From Rhodosporidiobolus odoratus (lineage: Eukaryota; Basidiomycota; Microbotryomycetes; Sporidiobolales; Sporidiobolaceae), in NCBI GenBank assembly GCA_034387635.1, contig JAOANU010000009.1, forward strand, positions 682,001 through 746,000: DNA of 64,000 nt, in the 5' to 3' direction. Shown here one piece after another: positions 57,901-64,000 of this stretch (position 1 is its first letter; every line of letters starts with the position of its first letter). Made by a program: the position numbers and the translations under genes. The notes under the pieces are model-generated. The model saw only the letters and a program-made list of their open reading frames with translations. It did not search any database and was not told the DNA's origin.

Positions 57901-59867
57901 TCGGCATTCGATCCCAAGCTCGTGCAGCTTTGGCGTGCTGAAGATAGGGAAGGTCCAGTACCTCGCCATACGCGTCTCAAGCGTCCGCCCCCCTCGTCGC
58001 CTGAACCAGAAGATTTCCCCGCCACGTTCCCCATGACCGGTTTCGTTCCCGCTTCCGCTGGCTCTCCATCGAACCATGTCGGCAATTCAGGAGACCAGCC
58101 CCTCTTCGACTTCTCGCAACCCTCGCCACCACCTCGCTCTGCGACCCGCCGCCGATCTCCCTCTCCTGCCTACTCCGCAGCTCCGCCCTCCCCCGAACTC
58201 CCGGCACTCCCAGCTGTCTCTGCGCCTGCCCCGATTCCTCCGCCAAGCTCGAGCAAAGGCTCGCAAGTGCTCGACCTCTCCATGCTCGACTCGGACGAGG
58301 AGGATATCGAAATGGCGCCGCGTCCCCCTCCACCCCCTCCAATCGCCGCCGCCGCTCCTCCGCCCCCTAAATCCCCTGCCCATGCGGCAGACACTACGTA
58401 CGACTTCGATGACGACGTCTTTGACCTCCCGCTAAGCGACAGCGATCTGCTGACCGGCGCTGCTGTGCGGCGCTTTTCAGCTTCGCCAGTCAAGCCACGG
58501 CCTATGGCAAAGTCCGAAGCCAGGCCACCACCTCGCTCGAATTCCCGGACGACCTCGCAGCAGTCGAACGAAATCATCCTTGACGACTCGGATGAGGAAC
58601 CGGCTGCTGCCAAGGCGGTCGCCCGTTCTTCCGCACCGTTCACATTGGAACCCCAACCCGCTGCCGTTCCTCCCCCTCGACCTTCTTCCGGTAAAGCCAA
58701 ACCTGCCTCAGGGAGTTCCCGCCCATTCGTCCCACCTCGACCATCTTCCGCCGCATCCGCAACAGCCCCCGCTTCGAAGTCCGCTCAAGCGGTTCCTCCC
58801 AGAGTGCCTTCGCGAGCCGCTTCGCCCCCCTCTACGGACGAATACAGCTTCTTCGACCTCCCAGACGAGGATATCGACGCCTGCCTTGCCAACATCCCTC
58901 AGCAAGCGGTACGAGGCGCGGTCGCCCTCGCTCGCGAAAAGCAGCTTCAAGCGAAGGAAGACCTTGCGATCATGCCGCCCCCTCCCGTCGCGTCCACGAG
59001 CAAAGCCAAGCTTGCTCGGTACTATGGCCGCGTTCCCGACTCTTCCGACCAACCTTCTCCCGCTTCTTCCTCTGCCGTTAAATCCGGTTTTCGCCCTGCC
59101 GGTCTCGCCAACTCTCGCGCCAAAACTTACGCCGAATCCTCCTCCCCTGTCGTTGGTGGGGGCTTGCGAGCACGTCGGCTTGCCGCTGTCGCAGCCTCAG
59201 TCGACGAGAGCGACATCTCGCTCGAAGTCACCCAGGCGCCGAAGCTGCTCAACCGCCTCCGACGACACCGACAGGCGGAGGACGGTACAGAGCGCGAAGG
59301 AGAGGAGGAGGGAATTCTCGAGTCCTCCCCTCCGCCGGCCAAGAAGGCAAAGAAGGACCGCAGCGACAAGAAGCGGAAGAAAAAGCCGATCCTCACCCAC
59401 AAACTCGCTTCCCGGTTAGGCATCTTCGATAATGAGGCTGTCAACGACGACGCTTCCGCCGATGAAGCTTCGTCTGAAGAGTACAACTCGGAGGATTCAG
59501 AGGATCGAGCGTTTGTGGCAGACGAGACGTTTGAGGAAGAGTCGCCGGGGAGGATGGCCCAGTTCTACCGCGACAGTTTGGGTACGCAGGCACCGGCCGC
59601 ATTTGGTACTCCGGCGGAATTTGGGAGACATGGTGCGAGGTGGCAAGGGCGTGACGGAGTGAATCCTGCGAGGAGACCAGTGCCGTTGACGCCTGCTTCT
59701 CAGCCTGCGAGTCAGGGTGAAGCGGACGATTGGGAGTGCGTCCTCTGCCTCCCTCCTCTTCCTGTCGACCTTCTTGCTTACGCTCTCTCTAATCTCGCAG
59801 CTACGGGAGCTTCGTGGTCGCCAGCGACGAGGAGATTGAACACGCAACCAGTAGTCCCGCATTTTGA
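54975..59867 (+). CDS. MPH1: FANCM/Mph1 family DNA helicase
   Basis: 3'-5' DNA translocase that remodels stalled forks and unwinds D-loops. The start at 54975 gives [19 protein letters not shown], an acidic N-terminus typical of the family. Helicase core: [34 protein letters not shown] (Walker A, about 55620), [40 protein letters not shown] (DEAH), [19 protein letters not shown], the FANCM insertion, [35 protein letters not shown] and, over an intron at about 57150, [18 protein letters not shown]. The C-terminal 700 or so residues are Ser/Pro-rich with acidic hydrophobic patches. The last intron (about 59738-59799) makes the end [19 protein letters not shown] with the stop at 59867; the frame open to 59934 is intron read-through. 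All helicase motifs are intact. Confidence 0.94.
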
Positions 59868-60123
59868 GTTTTCTATTTTTTGGCTTATGTCTCTTGTTGT
59901 TTTCTCTTTTCTTGCATCGCAGTTTGTCTCCTAGCCACTCGTCGTGCTCGCGATGCGAATGAGAAGCCCGAATGTAGGCTATCGAGAATAAGATTGAGAT
60001 TGCCTCCTGGGCTTTTGCATTTGTGACAACATGGGGAACTACTGATACTGCTCGACAGATTGGGCACTAATGAAGAATGAGACAATGCTGGAATAAAGAG
60101 ATAAATAGGCGGTAGTTTAAGGC
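59868..60123. other. Convergent 3' spacer
   Basis: Short AT-richer region between the ends of the helicase and kinase genes. It probably carries both polyadenylation regions (AATAAGATTGAG near 59990, AATAAAGAG near 60092 on the plus strand). Confidence 0.45.
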
Positions 60124-61515
60124 TTAAACGCAAGTCTGGCCAGTGACCCAAGGATGCGACCTCAACTTTTCCAGCGAGATGCGCTGTTCCGGGTCGACGG
60201 ATAGGCACCTGCCGAGGACTTCGTAGGCGGACGGGCTGAGGCGGACCTTGATAGGGAGTCGGTTGCCGGCGGTGGCGTCGGCAGGAGATCGGAAGGGGTG
60301 CTCGCCCGTGAGGAGGACATGAAGAAGGATGCCGAGCGACCAGACTTCGGCTGGGAGCATGTGATGCGGGAGGCCGAGCAGCACTTCTGGGGCTGCGTAG
60401 GTGCAGGTGCCGAAGAAGTGCTCTATAGGGAGGAGGAGAAGCGTAAGCCTCGATGCAGAAAAAGCAGAAAGAACAAGGAAAAGAGGGAAAGGGCTGCGCT
60501 TACGCTCGTGCTGTATCGGCGGTGGCTGGGAGGGATCATACATGACACACGAGCCGAAATCGATTAGCTTGACCTGCACGGGATGTACGAGTCAGTCTAC
60601 AACGAAGTCTGTAAGGCGAAGAACGCCTTTTCTCTTTTCTCCTTGCGCGAAGATCAAGCACTACAAGGAGATACGCACCCGGCAGTCCGACGTAGCCACT
60701 GCGTTCTCGTCCTTGATGTCACGATGCTAGAAAATTTGGGGAAGCAGACGTACGAAGGTCAGAATTCTGCGCAAGTAGAAAGCGGCGAGCCGCGGGCGTC
60801 AAGCAGCGGAACTGAACGAACCACCAGGCCGACTTGCGCAAGATCATAGACAGTAGCCACCACTTGCAGGAAGATGAACTGGGCCGTCGCTTCGGACATG
60901 TTGCGATGCTTCTCGACGCATTCGAAAAGATCGCTTGACGAGCGTCGCATCGGCGGGGTTCTTGGGTGGGCAGACGGTACCGGCACGTTAAGCGAAGATC
61001 GTGGGAAAGTGGTGCGGTCGGCCGGAGGTGTGATGGGCGGAGAAGGGAGGGACGTCTCCGGCTGAAGTTCCTCGATTCGCCAGGGAGAGCCGTGGAACTC
61101 TTGAATCTGCAAAGTCATGGGTCAAACCGACTGTCCGAGCCGGCAAGCAGAGAAAAAGGGGATGGCGTACAAGGTAAAAGTAGCGCTCGTCTGCAAAGAG
61201 GTCGACGAAGGCGACCACACCGGGATGTCGGATGCGTCGCAGGACATATGCCTCGACAGGAACCACCAGCGCTCCTTCTTCATCCGCCTCGAATCCCGGT
61301 GGTACACGACCCCAATGCCGCGTCCTGACCATCCCTCGCCGACTGAGGCGGTCGCGGGCGATGATCTTGGCGGCAAAAATCGAACCGTCCACCCGTCGTC
61401 GGACTTTGAGCACAAAGGCAGACCCGCCGACGCCGCATTCTTCGACTATGTCGTACGTGTTGTGAAAGACGGGGCTCAAGGCCGCGATGATGTCGGGGAG
61501 CGGAGCGAAGGACAT
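60124..61515 (-). CDS. Ser/Thr protein kinase, PAS-kinase-like catalytic domain
   Basis: The start at 61515 (MSFAPLPDIIAALSPVF) was chosen; the frame is open to 61557. The kinase domain spans nearly the whole protein: glycine loop ECGVGGSAFVLKV, lysine in GSIFAAKIIARDRL, an extended beta region, VEAYVLRRIRHPGVVAFVDL and FYL. An intron leads to IQEFHGSPW, a Ser/Pro insert of about 45 residues, DLFECVEKHRNMSEATAQFI and another intron. Then come HRDIKDENAVATSDCR (catalytic loop), VKLIDFGSCVMYD (DFG), FFGTCTYAAPEVLLG, VWSLGILLHVLLTGEHPF and RCLSVDPEQRISLEKLRSHP. The loop HRDIKDEN and the GTCTYAAPEVL segment are closest to PAS kinase (Psk1/PASK), but no PAS domain is encoded nearby. All catalytic residues are present. 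Confidence 0.86.
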
Positions 61516-62657
61516 GGCCGCAAGAAAGTGGCAAGACGACGAAGGATGAAGCAACAAACAACAGAAGACAGAGAAGAGACGCGAAGGTTAGAGGGTCGAG
61601 TAGAGTTTGCGAGCCTCGTTAGCACATCGCTGCCCGCCCGTTCGAGATCTCCGAGGGTCGGTATATGTGAGGATGAGAAAGGAAAGGGGAACCTTGACCG
61701 ACATCTCTCGCGATGGATCTCTTCGAGCTCGAGAACAATAGGGCCGCGATCTCCAGGGAGGCTTCGCTGACTTTCCAGCTTGGGCTTAGGCTGCTCAGTA
61801 CGATGGGGAGCATCGCGGCTCGCTAAGCCCAGTGTAAAGCGTTCAAAAGGCGAGTTGAGAAGGCCACCCTACCTACCATACGCCCGCCAAAATCGAACCG
61901 CAGCCGCTGTCAGACTTGATATACACGGGATCAGCCCGGCTGACCAGCATCAGCAGTCGAGGCCATTGCCGTTCGAAGTTCCGCGCTAGAGGGTCCCGAG
62001 GACGTCCCGGTCAGGAAGGTCTCGGTCACAGAAACTCGGCTTGTTCTTTCCTGTTGAACAGTGTTTTGTCGATCTGCGCCCTCGTGCTGCGTGCGCGTGT
62101 ATACGAACCTTGACTCAAGCGTGCTCTCTTCCGTCGCTCCGGCTGAGCGGGACAGAGCAGCAAACAGCCACGCTGGCCTAGTACTGTGAGCGGCGTGGCT
62201 GCCAAAGAAAGTTGCTTCGTAGGATGGACAAGGTTTGCGAAGCTTCTTCTCGCTAATTAATGACCAGCGATAGCCTCCACTTGTCCATTCAGCAGACCAT
62301 CTTGCCGGGGCGTCTGGCCGCAGAACTTCGAAAGTGGAAAAAGGGCGTGCCGGCTTTTCCACTATTCTGGGCGCGAGGACTTGCGTGGATCAAGGTCGGA
62401 GGTGTGGCTACTGGACGAAGTAAGGGGGGAGCGCGCCGGCAGCGCGGCGATGCGCAGATTACTTGTAGAGAAACAAGGTATGCGTAAAGACGTCACGACA
62501 GCTACAACAAACAGCTACAGATAGCTCACCGCCTCCCTCTACTCGAACACCCTGCTCGAACGAAACAACCGTGCAGGGAAAGCTCACGGACCGCACCGCC
62601 ACCCGCCCACCCCGACTGTACAGTGACATCGATGGCTCCAACTTCGCCTTCCCAATG
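61516..62657. other. Intergenic region, no gene seen
   Basis: About 1.1 kb between the kinase start and the stop of the last gene. No conserved frame, RNA gene or repeat was recognised. It must contain the kinase promoter. The best open frames are GC-driven and low in amino-acid quality. Confidence 0.45.
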
Positions 62658-64000
62658 CTACGCCTGCCTCTTCCTCGCACTGCGCCTCGTCCCCCCTTCG
62701 CTAGCACTACCGACGGGGCCGGTAGGCCCAGTCACCTCCGCCGGACTCCCGCCCAATACATCACTTTTCCTCTTCTTCCCCCCACCCCCAACCTTCTTCT
62801 GCACTTCCTCTCCGGTAGCGACGCTTCCGGCCGTGCTCGCTGGCGAGCCCATACCGTCGAGACCGGTCGAGCCGGCTGGAGAGGTGACTTCGTAAGCTGC
62901 TGTAGCTGGAGGAAAGGCGTTCGACGTGCTCGAGGTGGAAGGGAGAGATGGCAGCTGGAATGCAGAAAAGTCGGTGTAAGGTGCAGAGAGAGCGGCGAGG
63001 GCGGGATCGAGAGGTGCGGAAGTGGAAGAGGGAAGAGTGGAAGCATCGTTTAGGAAGGTTGAGAAGTCGATGCCGGAGTCGGCGTTTGGCAGAGAAGGGT
63101 TGAACTGAGAGGGTGTTGAGACGCCATTTGATCCTGCAATGGAGATTCCGGATGGAGCGAGAGGCGCGTGAGTACCACGCAGGCAGGCAAATCAAGAGGG
63201 ATGGGAACACGGTCAGCTAAGGACAAAAAAGGGGGAAAACGGAAGAATGGCTCACCGGAATCCGTAAACTGCGCCATCATCTTATCCAAGTCAAACTGCC
63301 CATCATCGTTCGTCACTGTTCCCCAATCGAAGCCTGCCAGCGCATCCGTCCCGACTCCCTGCCCCGGTGTCCCATTCTCAACCTGCTCCCTCGCATCCTC
63401 CGGCAACGAGTTCATCAGACTCGTAATCTGCGACTCGAGCGCCGCTGTTCGTTGATGAATGTCAAGGGATTCGTCGTTGAGTGAGGAGATTGCGGCATTG
63501 TTCTGCGCATATTCGGCGAAGAGAGACGGTGAAAGGGCGCCGAAACCGGAGGGGGCGGAGGACGTCGGAAGGAGGGAGGTAAGGTCGGATGACGGTGGTG
63601 TGTTGTACTGTGGGAAGTTGTGAGAGGTCGGGATAAGGGATGTACTGGGGAAACTGTAGCCGGGAAGTGCAGGCGATGGAGCGGAAAGAGCAGTGGTGAG
63701 GGCGTTGGTGCTACTGCTGGACCCATTCGAGTGTTGATGCTGATGCTGATTCAGGAAGGCAGTGAGAGCTTCAGGGTTGTTCCCGGCCGCCTGAAGCAGT
63801 ACGTTTATCGTGTCCTGCGAGAGGTTACCGAGTTGCGACGTATCAAAGCCGGTCAAGGGGGAGGCAGTAGGCGAAGGCGTGGGTATATTGCTGAAGCGAT
63901 TTGCGGGTGATGTAGAAAGGGAGGGTGAGGCGGCGGAGAAAGTGAGGGCTGAAGAACTGGCGAGAGGAGCGCGGGAGAGGGCGGACGTGCTGGCAGAAGG
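62658..64000 (-). CDS. C-terminal part of a probable transcription regulator (partial)
   Basis: The gene runs off the right edge of the window; only its C-terminal part is visible. It has Ser/Pro/Ala-rich sequence, a helix NLSQDTINVLLQAAGNN with LTAFLNQHQHQHSNGSS, a possible coiled helix SLDIHQRTAALESQITSLM, then EDAREQVENG and an acidic-aromatic patch DDGQFDLDKMMAQFTDS that looks like an activation motif. An intron (about 63134-63253) joins it to GSNGVSTPSQFNPSLP and SGIDFSTFLNDAS. The end is basic (KKVGGGGKKRKSDVLGG and RRSARKRQA). The composition and short acidic-hydrophobic motifs suggest the activation region of a transcription factor, possibly of the heat-shock-factor kind. No DNA-binding domain lies inside the window, so the family is undecided. 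Confidence 0.62.

Noticed and set aside
59868..59934. FANCM/Mph1 reading frame to 59934
   Set aside because: The last 60 codons of that frame run through an intron. Splicing gives the family-like end [12 protein letters not shown] and a stop at 59867.
62571..63053. A 160-codon plus-strand frame near the right edge
   Set aside because: It overlaps the better-supported minus-strand gene and has shadow-like composition.

Overview
The window looks like nuclear DNA of a GC-rich basidiomycete yeast. A red yeast of the Pucciniomycotina (Rhodotorula/Sporobolomyces type) is my best guess. Support: protein-coding genes carry many short introns (mostly about 50-100 nt, GTNNGT donors, CTGAC/CTNAC branch sites), third codon positions are mostly G or C, gene spacing is tight, and there are fungal housekeeping genes with no bacterial operons, tRNAs, rRNAs or recognisable transposons.

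Layout. 1-1.1 kb: a small F-box plus ankyrin protein (-). 1.1-6 kb: an island without conserved genes. It holds two tandem paralogous five-exon genes (2677-3777 and 4500-5582, +) of a family I do not recognise. Each encodes two copies of a roughly 55-residue tryptophan-signature domain and an almost identical C-terminal tail. 6-13.5 kb: POL2, catalytic subunit of DNA polymerase epsilon (-). 14-15.7 kb: a PD-(D/E)XK nuclease-like protein (-). 16.1-18.6 kb: LCB2, serine palmitoyltransferase (+). 19.1-20.3 kb: an RWD/DUF1115 protein (-). 20.6-24.1 kb: an HSPA12-like atypical Hsp70 (-). 24.7-31.1 kb: a Dnf-type P4-ATPase lipid flippase (+). 31.5-33.8 kb: the C-terminal half of the SEA/GATOR2 subunit WDR59 as a stand-alone gene (+). 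34.1-34.8 kb: a small protein (+). 35-40 kb: DNA2 nuclease-helicase (-). 41.3-42.6 kb: a disordered acidic protein (+). 43-44.5 kb: a D-2-hydroxyacid dehydrogenase (+). 44.7-48.2 kb: THO complex subunit Hpr1/THOC1 (-). 48.9-54.4 kb: a large RING-like plus RRM protein (+). 55-59.9 kb: FANCM/Mph1 helicase (+). 60.1-61.5 kb: a PAS-kinase-like Ser/Thr kinase without a PAS domain (-). 62.7 kb to the edge: the C-terminal part of a probable transcription regulator (-).

Functional themes are genome maintenance (POL2, DNA2, FANCM, perhaps the nuclease-like gene), transcription and RNA (THOC1, RRM protein), and membrane lipids (LCB2, flippase). Each gene has its own promoter and there is no operon logic. 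The main novelty is the tandem pair at 2.7-5.6 kb. Splice models of the pair, the F-box gene, the nuclease-like gene and WDR59 were checked by hand for reading phase. Other multi-exon genes are given as outer limits, and internal exon borders are named only where I traced them.
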